DNA from: JACKOB01 sp024234575
Lineage (GTDB): Bacteria > Pseudomonadota > Gammaproteobacteria > Pseudomonadales > Oleiphilaceae
Assembly (NCBI GenBank): GCA_051208035.1
Contig: JBPJFZ010000004.1
Coordinates: 186,001-250,000 of the forward strand
Length of the DNA: 64,000 nucleotides
Reading direction: 5' to 3'
In this document: positions 26,342 to 34,954 of the stretch, one piece after another
Layout: every line of letters begins with the position of its first letter
Position numbering within the stretch: the stretch's first letter is position 1
Program-made: the position numbers and the translations under genes
The notes under the pieces: model-generated
What the model saw: only the letters and a program-made list of their open reading frames with translations
The model's database searches: none
Told to the model about the DNA's origin: nothing

Positions 26342-26364
26342 AAAGGGGGGGATCCCCCTTTTTT
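26342..26364 (+). terminator. Intrinsic terminator after thrC
   Basis: AAAGGGGG (26342-26349) pairs with CCCCCTTT (26354-26361) around GGAT, followed by further T residues. It ends about 60 bases after the thrC stop. Confidence 0.88.
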
Positions 26365-26441
26365 ATTGTCTCCTTTTTACATATCGATTTCGTTTAGTGT
26401 TATTTGTGTTTTATCGGCCTTGAGGTGAAAGCATCTTCGGT

Positions 26442-28193
26442 ATGAGCATAACAAAAAGAATTCTGCGTCAGCGAGTTGTGCCAGCATCAAAAGAAGTCTT
26501 CCCGCTGGATGTGCCGCCTGTTATTCAGCGCCTAATGCTGGCGCGTGGTGTTTTACGGCCAGAAGCACTGGATTTGTCAATGGTGAGGTTAGCCCTGCCT
26601 GCGACTATGAAAGATATTGATTTAGCGGCCAATCTACTGGCAGATGCTATCGAGCAGATGCAGTTGATTGTAATCGTTGGTGATTATGACTGTGATGGTG
26701 CCACAAGCACAGCCCTGTCGGTGCTCGCATTGCGTAGTTTTGGTTGTTCGAATGTGCAGTACCTTATCCCTAATCGCTTTGAGGATGGATATGGATTAAC
26801 GCCTCCTATTGTGAAAAGGGCGTATGAGCAAGGTGCAAGCCTGATCATGACTGTTGATAACGGTGTTTCGAGTATTGATGGGGTGCGGTTGGCGAAACAG
26901 TTGGGAATGTGTGTTGTGGTGACGGATCATCATTTGCCAGGAGCACAGATGCCAGCCGCTGATGCACTGGTTAATCCAAATCAACCAGGGTGTGGCTTCC
27001 CCTTCAAGTCAACGGCCGGTGTAGGCGTGGCTTTCTATCTGATGTGTGCCTTGCGTAAGGTCTTGCGGGATCGTCAATGGTTTTCTCGTCAGAGAATTGA
27101 TGAGCCGAATATGGCCACCTATTTAGATATCGTCGCTTTGGGGACTGTCGCTGATGTGGTGCCGCTAGAACACAATAATAGGTTGTTAGTGGCTCAGGGT
27201 CTGAAGCGTATTAAAGCCGGGATGTGTCGCCCAGGCATTGCTGCATTAGCAAAAATAGCCAACAGAGAGTTGCGCTTTCTTTCGTCGGCAGATTTAGGCT
27301 TTTCCCTTGGGCCGAGGTTAAATGCGGCGGGGCGACTCGATGATATGTCGGTAGGCATTGAGTGTCTGATTGCCGAAGATACAGAGCGAGCCCAGACACT
27401 TGCCATGATGCTTAACAGTTATAATGATGATCGCAAAGTGATAGAAGCGGATATGCAGGAGCAGGCAAAAGCCATCGTGAAAGACCTGCAACAGTTAAAA
27501 GGGGCAAATCTCCCCTGGGGGTTGTGCCTGTATGATGAGAGCTGGCATCAGGGGGTGGTCGGGTTGCTGGCGTCACGGGTAAAAGAGAGGCAGCATCGCC
27601 CCGTGGTTGCATTTGCGAGGGCGGCAGAAGGTTCTACTGAGTTGAAAGGATCTGCACGATCAATTCCAGGTTTACATATCCGGGATGCGTTTGAGCGTGT
27701 TGCCTCACAAAATCCAGGGTTAATACTTAAGTTTGGGGGGCACGCCGCTGCAGCTGGGCTTTCAATTGAAGGTAATAAGCTGGAGCAGTTTACTCGCGCC
27801 TTTGATCAGGCTGTAAGAACGATGCTTGATCCTGAGTTGCTGCAGCCAGAGCTGCTCACAGACGGCACTTTGGCTGAGGGTGAGTTAACAATTGATACTG
27901 CCAGACATATTGAAATGTACGGCCCTTGGGGGCAAGGGTTTCCAGAGCCGGTGTTTGAAGGCAAATTCAGCGTCTATGACAAGCGTGTCGTTGGCGGGAG
28001 GCACTTAAAGTTAATGCTGACGACCGCGCAGGGAAATATAGTTGATGCTATCCAGTTTAACAGTGAGTGGATAGAAGGAGGCTTGCCACCTCAGATCTAC
28101 ATTGCCTACCGCATGGATATTAACCGCTTTCGGGGTAAGGAAAGTGTACAGCTGATTGTAGACCAAATCGACTCCGTTGCTCCGTCTCGCTAG
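26442..28193 (+). CDS. recJ: Single-stranded-DNA-specific exonuclease RecJ
   Basis: 5'-3' exonuclease of the RecFOR repair pathway and mismatch repair. DHH-superfamily motifs are intact: VIVGDYDCDGATSTAL (motif I), IMTVDNGVSS, VVTDHHLPG (DHH) and DIVALGTVADVVPL. The DHHA1 region carries GLCLYDESWHQGVVGLLASR and FGGHAAAAGLSI, and a C-terminal OB-like region follows. The 583-residue length fits. In many gammaproteobacteria recJ lies beside prfB and lysS (also near dsbC), and the same group is found here. Confidence 0.97.
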   Translation: MSITKRILRQRVVPASKEVFPLDVPPVIQRLMLARGVLRPEALDLSMVRLALPATMKDIDLAANLLADAIEQMQLIVIVGDYDCDGATSTALSVLALRSFGCSNVQYLIPNRFEDGYGLTPPIVKRAYEQGASLIMTVDNGVSSIDGVRLAKQLGMCVVVTDHHLPGAQMPAADALVNPNQPGCGFPFKSTAGVGVAFYLMCALRKVLRDRQWFSRQRIDEPNMATYLDIVALGTVADVVPLEHNNRLLVAQGLKRIKAGMCRPGIAALAKIANRELRFLSSADLGFSLGPRLNAAGRLDDMSVGIECLIAEDTERAQTLAMMLNSYNDDRKVIEADMQEQAKAIVKDLQQLKGANLPWGLCLYDESWHQGVVGLLASRVKERQHRPVVAFARAAEGSTELKGSARSIPGLHIRDAFERVASQNPGLILKFGGHAAAAGLSIEGNKLEQFTRAFDQAVRTMLDPELLQPELLTDGTLAEGELTIDTARHIEMYGPWGQGFPEPVFEGKFSVYDKRVVGGRHLKLMLTTAQGNIVDAIQFNSEWIEGGLPPQIYIAYRMDINRFRGKESVQLIVDQIDSVAPSR

Positions 28194-28335
28194 TTGCCTG
28201 TGCCATCGGCAAGATTTTTTACAAAACTAAGCGAAGCTCGCTGGTAGCCCGGCACACGCATTTCATATAGAATATGCGCCTTATTTTTGATCGCGCAATG
28301 AGCGCTCTTATCGTTACATTCAGGAAGTTTGAGTT

Positions 28336-29434
28336 ATGTTAGAAGTTAATCCCCTGGTACAGGCCATTAAGGATTATAAAGGAAGAACCCAAACACTTAG
28401 GGGGTATCTTTGACTTCGATACAAAGAAAGAGCGCTTAACGGAAGTCGAACGAGAGCTGGAGCTACCATCTGTTTGGGACAACCCTGAAAATGCTCAGGC
28501 ATTGGGGCGTGAACGCTCTTTATTAGAGGGTGTTGTGCAAACTATTGAAGATCTGGAGTCTGGTCTGGCAGATGCTCGTGAACTGCTTGACATGGCCGTC
28601 GAAGAGCAGGATGCAGATACGGTTGCGGCCGTTGAAGCTGAACTGGATGATCTTTGTAAAAAGCTGGAGGAGTTGGAGTTTCGCCGAATGTTTTCGGGTG
28701 AAATGGACCCGAATAACGCCTATCTGGATATTCAGTCCGGTTCAGGTGGCACCGAAGCGCAAGACTGGGCCAATATGTTGCTGCGCATGTTTTTACGTTG
28801 GGGCGAAAGAAAAGGCTTTAAAACAGAACTGATCGAAGTGTCTGCGGGGGAAGTGGCCGGCATCAAAAGTGCCACCATCCAGTTCACAGGTGAATACGCT
28901 TATGGCTGGTTGAGGACCGAGACTGGGGTGCATCGTCTTGTGCGTAAGTCGCCGTTTGACTCTGGCAATCGTCGCCATACCTCCTTTGCGTCGGTATTTG
29001 TCTCTCCTGAAATTGACGACAATGTCGAAATAGATATTAATCCTGCTGATTTAAAAACAGACACTTATCGCTCGAGCGGTGCGGGTGGTCAGCACGTAAA
29101 CACTACCGATTCTGCGGTACGTATTACCCACGTGCCATCAGGTATCGTGGTGAGTTGCCAGAATCAGCGGTCACAGCATCAAAACCGCGATAAGGCGATG
29201 CAGCAGTTGCGTGCAAAACTTTACGAAATGGAAATTAAAAAACGTTCTGAAGCAGCCCAGGCGCTTGAAGACAGCAAGTCTGATATCGGTTGGGGTAGTC
29301 AGATCAGATCTTACGTGCTTGATGATGCCCGCATCAAAGATTTACGAACAGGCATTGAGACACGAAACACCACGGCTGTACTTGATGGTGATTTGGATAA
29401 GTTTATAGAGGCAAGCCTCAAGCAAGGTTTATAA
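28336..29434 (+). CDS. prfB: Peptide chain release factor 2 (programmed +1 frameshift)
   Basis: RF2 releases the finished chain at UGA and UAA codons. The gene begins at ATG 28336 and reads 25 codons (MLEVNPLVQAIKDYKGRT...) to CTT followed by an in-frame TGA at 28411-28413. A +1 shift on CTT continues with GAC at 28412 to the stop at 29434, giving 365 residues, the same as E. coli RF2. The downstream part has the stop-recognition motif SPF in RLVRKSPFDSGNRRH and the catalytic GGQ in SSGAGGQHVNTTDSAVR. The frameshift gives autoregulation: scarce RF2 slows termination at the early UGA and favours the shift. lysS follows, as in E. coli. Confidence 0.97.
28396..28414 (+). other. RF2 programmed +1 frameshift site
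   Basis: CTT-AGG-GGG-TAT-CTT-TGA-C. The SD-like AGGGGG (28399-28404), three bases before the slippery CTT (28408-28410), and the UGAC stop context match the well-studied E. coli prfB site base for base over its core. Confidence 0.97.
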
Positions 29435-29533
29435 AATACATCAGTAACTAGCTGGCTGATGACGAAATAGTGAATGTATACCGCAAGGTATGGATTTGAG
29501 TGTTGAACTGAAAACAGGTTGAGACTAGATCGA

Positions 29534-31030
29534 ATGTCTAACGAAGTGCAAGCATCAGAGAGTAATTCAAAAGAACTTGATGAAAATAAACTGATCGCAG
29601 AAAGACGGCAGAAGCTCACTGAATTGCGCAGTCAGGGAATTGCTTTCCCGAATGGGTTCAAACGCGACAGTTATGCCGCTGAGTTACAAGTCAGGTATGG
29701 CGATAAAGAGAAAGAAGAGCTAGAGACGATTGGTCAAAGAGTGAAGGTCGGTGGTCGCCTGATGGCTCGACGTGGGCCTTTCTTTGTGCTCCAGGATATG
29801 ACTGGACGTATTCAGCTTTACGCTGATAAAGAGGTTCAGAAGGTTATCAAAAACTGGGATATCGGTGATATCGTTGGCGTGGAAGGGACCTTGCACAAAT
29901 CAGGTCGTGGCGATTTATATGTCATGCTGGAAGAGTTTGCATTACTGACGAAATCCCTGCGCCCGTTACCAGAGAAGTTTCATGGTCTGACTGATCAGGA
30001 AATGAAATATCGTCAACGGTATGTTGACCTGATCGTTAATGAAGAAACACGAAACACATTTCGCATTCGCTCTAAAATTATTGAAGGTATCAGACATTTC
30101 TTAAGTAAGCGCGATTTTATCGAAGCTGAAACGCCGATGCTGCAAGTGATACCTGGTGGCGCGTCTGCCAAGCCCTTTGTAACCTTTCATAACTCGTTAG
30201 ATATTGAAATGTTTTTGCGTATTGCCCCAGAGCTGTATTTAAAGCGCTTGGTGGTTGGTGGTTTTGAGCGTGTGTTTGAAATTAACCGGAATTTCCGAAA
30301 TGAAGGGTTGTCGACTCGACACAATCCTGAGTTTACGATGATTGAGTTCTATCAGGCTTATGCCGATTATCGTGACTTGATGGATACCACTGAAGAAATG
30401 TTGCGTGAATTGGCGACTAATATTCTTGGTACGACCATAGTGCATTATCAGGGAGATGAGTATGACTTTGGTCAGCCATTTGCGCGCATGACCGTGGTGG
30501 AGTCCATTCTGCATTACCGTAAGGATATTTCTGCAGAATCTTTGGCAACCCTTGAATCTGCCAGTGCCGTTGCAGAAAAGCTGGGCATTAAAGTGAAGCC
30601 TACCTGGGGGCTTGGCAAGGTTCATATAGAAATATTTGAAGAGACGGTTGAGCACTTACTGAAGCAGCCAACCTTTATCACCGAGTACCCCACAGAAGTG
30701 TCGCCATTGGCAAGACGTAACGATGAGAACCCTCTGGTTACCGATCGTTTCGAGTTCTTTGTCGGCGGCAGGGAAATTGCCAATGGGTTCTCGGAGTTGA
30801 ATGATCCCGAAGATCAGGCCGAACGTTTTAGAAAGCAGGTTGAAGAAAAAGATGCCGGTGATGATGAAGCCATGCATTACGACGAAGATTATATCGTTGC
30901 GCTGGAGCATGGTTTACCACCAACAGCAGGTGAAGGTATCGGTATTGACCGGTTGGTAATGCTGTTTACAGATTCGCCCTCTATTCGTGATGTTATCTTG
31001 TTTCCTCACATGAAGCCTCGCGAGGCATAA
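29534..31030 (+). CDS. lysS: Lysyl-tRNA synthetase, class II
   Basis: Charges tRNA-Lys. The 498-residue protein has an N-terminal OB-fold anticodon-binding domain (VKVGGRLMARRGPFFVLQDMTG) and a class II core. Motif 1 lies around FLSKRDFIEAETPML, motif 2 is FEINRNFRNEGLSTRHNPEFTMIE (marker block) and motif 3 is GIGIDRLVMLFTDS. The frame is open to a TTG at 29519, but the ATG at 29534 gives an N-terminus like E. coli LysS (MSEQ...). It is downstream of prfB, the usual pair. The product is cytoplasmic. Confidence 0.97.
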   Translation: MSNEVQASESNSKELDENKLIAERRQKLTELRSQGIAFPNGFKRDSYAAELQVRYGDKEKEELETIGQRVKVGGRLMARRGPFFVLQDMTGRIQLYADKEVQKVIKNWDIGDIVGVEGTLHKSGRGDLYVMLEEFALLTKSLRPLPEKFHGLTDQEMKYRQRYVDLIVNEETRNTFRIRSKIIEGIRHFLSKRDFIEAETPMLQVIPGGASAKPFVTFHNSLDIEMFLRIAPELYLKRLVVGGFERVFEINRNFRNEGLSTRHNPEFTMIEFYQAYADYRDLMDTTEEMLRELATNILGTTIVHYQGDEYDFGQPFARMTVVESILHYRKDISAESLATLESASAVAEKLGIKVKPTWGLGKVHIEIFEETVEHLLKQPTFITEYPTEVSPLARRNDENPLVTDRFEFFVGGREIANGFSELNDPEDQAERFRKQVEEKDAGDDEAMHYDEDYIVALEHGLPPTAGEGIGIDRLVMLFTDSPSIRDVILFPHMKPREA

Positions 31031-31040
31031 CCTAAGTGAA

Positions 31041-31076
31041 AGCCCTCTGAGATGTTCTGCTCAGAGGGCTTGTTTT
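31041..31076 (+). terminator. Intrinsic terminator after lysS
   Basis: An 11-bp perfect stem (AGCCCTCTGAG at 31041-31051, CTCAGAGGGCT at 31060-31070) with an 8-base loop is followed by TGTTTT. The T run is short and interrupted, but the stem is very stable. Confidence 0.8.
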
Positions 31077-31121
31077 GAATCCGTTTCTCTCCCCCCTGTT
31101 TTAAAAAATGAAGGACAAGCC

Positions 31122-31865
31122 ATGGCTGAGCTTCCTGAGGATATTTATGCGTCAGCGAAAGATGCGTCAGTGAAAGGACGGCTGCATGAGTCCTGGATGC
31201 GTATGGTTGGTGCGGAATTTGATAAGCCTTATATGCGAGCGTTACGTACGTTTCTCTCTGAAGAAAAGCAACAGGGAAAGATCATATATCCCAGAGGGGC
31301 GCAAATATTCAATGCTTTTAATCATACGCACTTCGATGATGTTAAAGTCGTGTTGCTCGGACAAGATCCCTACCATGGCCCAGGGCAGGCGCATGGTCTT
31401 TGTTTTTCAGTGCGACCTGGGATTAAGCCGCCACCCTCGTTAGTAAATATCTTTAAAGAAATTAATAGTGATTTAGGTATACCTGTGCCTGGGCATGGCT
31501 GCCTGGATGCGTGGAGCAAGCAGGGTGTGCTTTTGCTCAACTCGGTGCTGACTGTTGAACAGGCGAATGCCGGTTCCCATGCAGGTAAAGGGTGGGAGAC
31601 GTTTACCGATAAGGTCATTGAGACGCTTAACGACCAGCGTGATGGGTTGGTTTTTTTGCTATGGGGAAGCTACGCACAGAAAAAAGGGCAGCTTATTGAT
31701 GAATCGAAGCACCTGGTGTTAAAAGCGCCCCATCCTTCGCCTTTGTCATCGCATCGTGGTTTCTTTGGTTGCAAACATTTTTCACGCACCAATCAATACC
31801 TTAAATCAATCGCTAAAACGCCAATTGACTGGTCATTGCCTGAAATTGGAGCGGCTGAAGGGTAA
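31122..31865 (+). CDS. ung: Uracil-DNA glycosylase, family 1
   Basis: Removes uracil from DNA as the first step of base excision repair. The catalytic water-activating motif GQDPYHGPGQAHGLCFSV contains Asp82. PPSLVNIFKEI, LLLNSVLTVEQANAGSHAGKGWE (marker block) and the C-terminal HPSPLSSHRGFFGCKHFS with the catalytic His are all intact. The 247-residue length is slightly above E. coli Ung (229), with the extra residues at the N-terminus. GAAGGA lies 10 bases before the ATG. It stands between the lysS terminator and a convergent HDOD gene, so it is probably monocistronic. Confidence 0.97.
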   Translation: MAELPEDIYASAKDASVKGRLHESWMRMVGAEFDKPYMRALRTFLSEEKQQGKIIYPRGAQIFNAFNHTHFDDVKVVLLGQDPYHGPGQAHGLCFSVRPGIKPPPSLVNIFKEINSDLGIPVPGHGCLDAWSKQGVLLLNSVLTVEQANAGSHAGKGWETFTDKVIETLNDQRDGLVFLLWGSYAQKKGQLIDESKHLVLKAPHPSPLSSHRGFFGCKHFSRTNQYLKSIAKTPIDWSLPEIGAAEG

Positions 31866-31924
31866 ACCAGACTGTGGGGGTCTTGCAGAACCAGGAGCCA
31901 GAGCAGGCCCCTGGTGATGAGCCT

Positions 31925-32764
31925 TTATTGCGAATTTAACAATGCCATTGCCGCTTCCATGTCTTCAGAAAGGTCTTCGGCATCATTGAGATCGATGTTT
32001 GGATCCAGCCCAAGCCGGTCGAACGCCGAGATTGTTGTCCAGTCCATCTCAGTGTAGGGGTGATCTGTCCCTACCAGGGTTTGTAAATTTGCGATCATGA
32101 CGATGTCTGAATAGTCTGCCTTTGGCACACTTCTTTGGAAGTCCAAATAGCTGGTTGGAATATTTCGCATTTCCTCAGAGAAATCCCATTTCTCGAGAAT
32201 TTTCGCGCCAATTCTTGGGTGAATTTCATCAATAATGTTGTCAAGAATAACGCTATTTATTTGCACGTCTTTTTCCTCGACATAACGGAGTATTGGCAGT
32301 GCACCGATGAGGTGAACAAGACCTGCCAGGGTCGCCTGGTCGGGTTTGAGTTTCGTGTAGTGTTGACAAAGTACATGACTGATGCCTGCAATTTCGGTAC
32401 TTTTTTGCCACACTTCCCGCATTTTTCTATCAATCATTTCGGTTGTCGCCTGGAACATTTGCTCCATCGCCAAGCCCGTTGCGAGGTTACTGGTGTAGGT
32501 CATGCCCAGGCGGCTTACTGCCATGTTGAGGTTGCTGATTTCGCGGCTGCCCCTGAGTAACGGGCTGTTGCACACGCGAATAATACGGGCAGTTAGTGCA
32601 GCATCTTTGCTGATGACTTCAACAATTTGTCCAATTGATGAGTCCGGATTTTCCGCAATTTCACGAACATTCAACGCTACTTCCGGCAGTGTGGGCAACA
32701 CCATCGTGTCGTTTTCAATGGCCTTAAGAATGTCGGATTTTATTTTTTCTGCAATTTCGGACAT
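31925..32764 (-). CDS. HDOD domain protein (signalling/regulatory)
   Basis: A 279-residue cytoplasmic protein made almost wholly of one HDOD domain, a degenerate relative of the HD phosphohydrolases. The start of the domain is seen in LPTLPEVALNVREIAENPDSSIGQIVEVISKDAALTARIIRVCNSPLL (family block, residues about 23-70), with ISNLNMAVSRLGMTYTSNLA after it and LAGLVHLIGALPIL in the middle. HDOD proteins act in signal transduction (c-di-GMP networks, chemosensory and stress regulation), usually without proven catalysis. No GGDEF, EAL or receiver domain is attached, so the function is open. A second, unrelated HDOD protein is encoded at 60.8 kb. Confidence 0.88.
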   Translation of the reverse strand: MSEIAEKIKSDILKAIENDTMVLPTLPEVALNVREIAENPDSSIGQIVEVISKDAALTARIIRVCNSPLLRGSREISNLNMAVSRLGMTYTSNLATGLAMEQMFQATTEMIDRKMREVWQKSTEIAGISHVLCQHYTKLKPDQATLAGLVHLIGALPILRYVEEKDVQINSVILDNIIDEIHPRIGAKILEKWDFSEEMRNIPTSYLDFQRSVPKADYSDIVMIANLQTLVGTDHPYTEMDWTTISAFDRLGLDPNIDLNDAEDLSEDMEAAMALLNSQ

Positions 32765-32913
32765 ATTTTCTCAACTCTCTGAGATGTTTTGGAGTGCAAC
32801 TCTCGTTGGCGTACGATAAACATCTTTTAGTTATAGCAGAACATGAGAAAATTTCATTTTCACAGCAGAACAAATTTACTCGTTTTTTCGATGGAAAAGC
32901 TTTTGTAGTAAAT

Positions 32914-32933
32914 GAGGCTCATGTGTGAGCCTC
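32914..32933 (-). terminator. Hairpin just past ygfZ, possible terminator
   Basis: GAGGCTCA (32914-32921) and TGAGCCTC (32926-32933) form a perfect 8-bp stem with a 4-base loop, 17 bases after the ygfZ stop in its direction of transcription. Only ATTTACT follows on the minus strand, so termination would be weak. Confidence 0.45.
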
Positions 32934-32949
32934 GAATTGTGATCGGTGA

Positions 32950-33996
32950 CTAAACTGACAAATAGCGTGGGAGGCTGAGCGCCAAACTAATGCTTTCCCC
33001 GTCAATCACTGACTCTAGCTGGAAAGAATTATTTTCGAAGTTATCTTCGAGAGATTTTGGTAGCAATGCCAGTCCGGCGACACCTAGTTGATTCTTAAAG
33101 CTGCTGATAATAGAGCCAAGGTTTGCTCCCTCTTGATCATGAATCGTCGTTTCGGCACCAAGGCAGCGTTCGTGGGATGCTTGGTAGCAGTATACCTGCT
33201 TCTTTAGTTTTCCTAGATACTCCATTCTGGCCACTATTTCCTGGCCTGTATAACAACCTTTCTTAAAACTGATACCGCCAATTTTATGCAAGTTAACCAT
33301 GTGCGGCACCAGTTGGTCCACGCTCTTTTCAGCGAGCTCAGGAATGCCGCCTAATGCCAGTTGGATATTCCACTCATTTGTCTCTATGAGTACGGCCGGT
33401 GATGGCCGGTCTGTGAGTAATTCACTTAAAGGCAGGTTACTGGAGTCGTTTACCCAGCTGTTTTTATCCGTCCAAATCTCCCAGTAGTTGGCTAAGGTTG
33501 GCAGACGAAATACGGTCGTGTTTTGCTGTGTCCGCTGGTGATTAGCGCCTTTTGGCAGAGTGTTTATCCAGGCGTTAAGTGAGTCGTTATTCGCATAGCT
33601 GGCATCGGGTATGTGCAGCCCAAAGCAGACTTTGTCGGATTTAACCTGAATGTCTGCCTTAAAAAATTGGCGATATTTCTCAATGCGCTGTAAAAACGGC
33701 TCTACGGTGCTTTGACTCATTTTAAGTAAAAACACACCGTCGCTTTTAACGATTCTGAAGAGGGAAAACATCCTCCCCTGTGGCGTACAAATCGCTCCGA
33801 AGGCACCTTGTTGATCGTTAAGTGTGCGCACATCGCAAGTGAGTTGTCCTTGTAATAATTTCTCCGCTCCATCGCCACTTACTTCAACAATGCAGGTATC
33901 TGTTAAGGGGTAAATTCTAGGGCAAGTGCTGCCAGGCTCATTTGCGTCAATGGCGCGGGAATTCTGGATGAGTGCAGGCCAGGTTGTATCAATCAT
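32950..33996 (-). CDS. ygfZ: tRNA-modifying / iron-sulfur cluster assembly protein YgfZ
   Basis: Folate-binding protein of the GcvT-like family, needed for full activity of several iron-sulfur enzymes such as MiaB. The family signature KGCYTGQEIVARMEYLGK is present in full, including the key cysteine. The N-terminus shows VEVSGDGAEKLLQGQLTCDV and GAICTPQGRMFSLFRI. Its 348 residues are a little longer than E. coli YgfZ (326). In E. coli, ygfZ, sdhE (ygfY) and ygfX are neighbours too. Here it lies 80 bases downstream of ygfX on the same strand. Confidence 0.92.
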   Translation of the reverse strand: MIDTTWPALIQNSRAIDANEPGSTCPRIYPLTDTCIVEVSGDGAEKLLQGQLTCDVRTLNDQQGAFGAICTPQGRMFSLFRIVKSDGVFLLKMSQSTVEPFLQRIEKYRQFFKADIQVKSDKVCFGLHIPDASYANNDSLNAWINTLPKGANHQRTQQNTTVFRLPTLANYWEIWTDKNSWVNDSSNLPLSELLTDRPSPAVLIETNEWNIQLALGGIPELAEKSVDQLVPHMVNLHKIGGISFKKGCYTGQEIVARMEYLGKLKKQVYCYQASHERCLGAETTIHDQEGANLGSIISSFKNQLGVAGLALLPKSLEDNFENNSFQLESVIDGESISLALSLPRYLSV

Positions 33997-34076
33997 AGTG
34001 TGGTTTCTGGTGGCGGTTTAAGAATAGGACAAGCATAGTAGTAGATATGTGGGTGTAATATGAAAAAACAATCTCT

Positions 34077-34574
34077 TTATCTGTTAATGAGTGGAGGATT
34101 GGGTCTTGATCGCGGGGGCTGCAGCAGTTTCTTCCCCCTCATTGTTAGCAGCGCACGTAAACGGCGGTAGTCCGTTGTTGTGCAGTTGTCGGTGGTTAAA
34201 TAAACCGGTCTTGGTAGATGCCGTTTGGCGTATTTCACCACAAGTATGGTTAGTCGCGGCGAAATCAAGCTATAGGGCATGAGGGTCGCCTGTTCGCTGT
34301 TGCCGTCAGCGTGCGTCAACGTCAGTTTGTTATTTGATATATGAATAGTCCTAATTGCACCCGCGCTAAGCAGGCGAGCGTTTCTTCTGACGTCGGCAAT
34401 AAAAATAGCCACGGTTATCAGGAACAAAGTCGTTTTACCGTATAAAGGAAGACTCAGTTCACTAATGATGTAAGTCAGCACGCCAAAGAAGAGTATTTGG
34501 AAGTATACTATTTGCCTGGATGGCCTTAGCTGCAGGTGGATGTTTTCAAAGGGTGGGCTTATCAATTGTCTCAT
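34077..34574 (-). CDS. ygfX: YgfX-like inner-membrane protein
   Basis: A small membrane protein of 165 residues with two adjacent hydrophobic helices (about 24-42 and 46-64, VYFQILFFGVLTYIISEL and TTLFLITVAIFIAD), followed by a soluble domain. Relatives (YgfX/CptA) are encoded next to SdhE and have been discussed as partners of SdhE and in envelope or cell-shape effects; the role is unsettled. The frame is open to a TTG at 34631 inside sdhE, but the ATG at 34574, just after the sdhE stop, gives the expected N-terminus. The family call rests largely on position and topology. Confidence 0.68.
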   Translation of the reverse strand: MRQLISPPFENIHLQLRPSRQIVYFQILFFGVLTYIISELSLPLYGKTTLFLITVAIFIADVRRNARLLSAGAIRTIHISNNKLTLTHADGNSEQATLMPYSLISPRLTILVVKYAKRHLPRPVYLTTDNCTTTDYRRLRALLTMRGKKLLQPPRSRPNPPLINR

Positions 34575-34593
34575 CCGTGAGCACTTGAAAAAT

Positions 34594-34848
34594 TTATTTG
34601 GGTTGTACCCGTTCCAGAATGAGGCGAACAATTCTTTGTAAATCCGGGTCGTCAGGCTGGGCGTGCTGCATAAACCAGGCGAACATGTCTGTGTCTTCGC
34701 TTTCTAACAGCTTTTTATAACGTTCTTTGTCGTCAGCGGCTAAGTCACCGTAGGCCTCTTCCAAAAAGGGGACTAACAGCACATCTAGTTCTAACATTCC
34801 GCGGCGGCTATGCCAAAAAAGTTTCTTACGTTCAGTTGCTTCATCCAT
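34594..34848 (-). CDS. sdhE: FAD assembly factor SdhE
   Basis: Small helical protein that promotes covalent FAD attachment to the flavoprotein subunits of succinate dehydrogenase and fumarate reductase. The 84-residue sequence contains the essential RGMLELD motif (residues 16-22 region, HSRRGMLELDVLLVPF) and the later ERYKKLLESEDTDMFAWFM block. It precedes ygfX on the same strand and follows nadB by about 105 bases, a conserved gammaproteobacterial arrangement. Confidence 0.96.
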   Translation of the reverse strand: MDEATERKKLFWHSRRGMLELDVLLVPFLEEAYGDLAADDKERYKKLLESEDTDMFAWFMQHAQPDDPDLQRIVRLILERVQPK

Positions 34849-34954
34849 TTTGGATATCTCATGTCAGGCGGGAAAACTTCGCGCGAATTATACCGACACC
34901 CTTGCCAGAGGGCAAAAGTGATTTGTTCGGCGGTGTGGTGCGTTGTCAGTTGTG

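Noticed and set aside
34575..34631. Longer N-terminus for ygfX starting at a TTG inside sdhE
   Set aside because: The extra residues overlap the sdhE coding sequence and have no ribosome binding site; the ATG at 34574 suits better.
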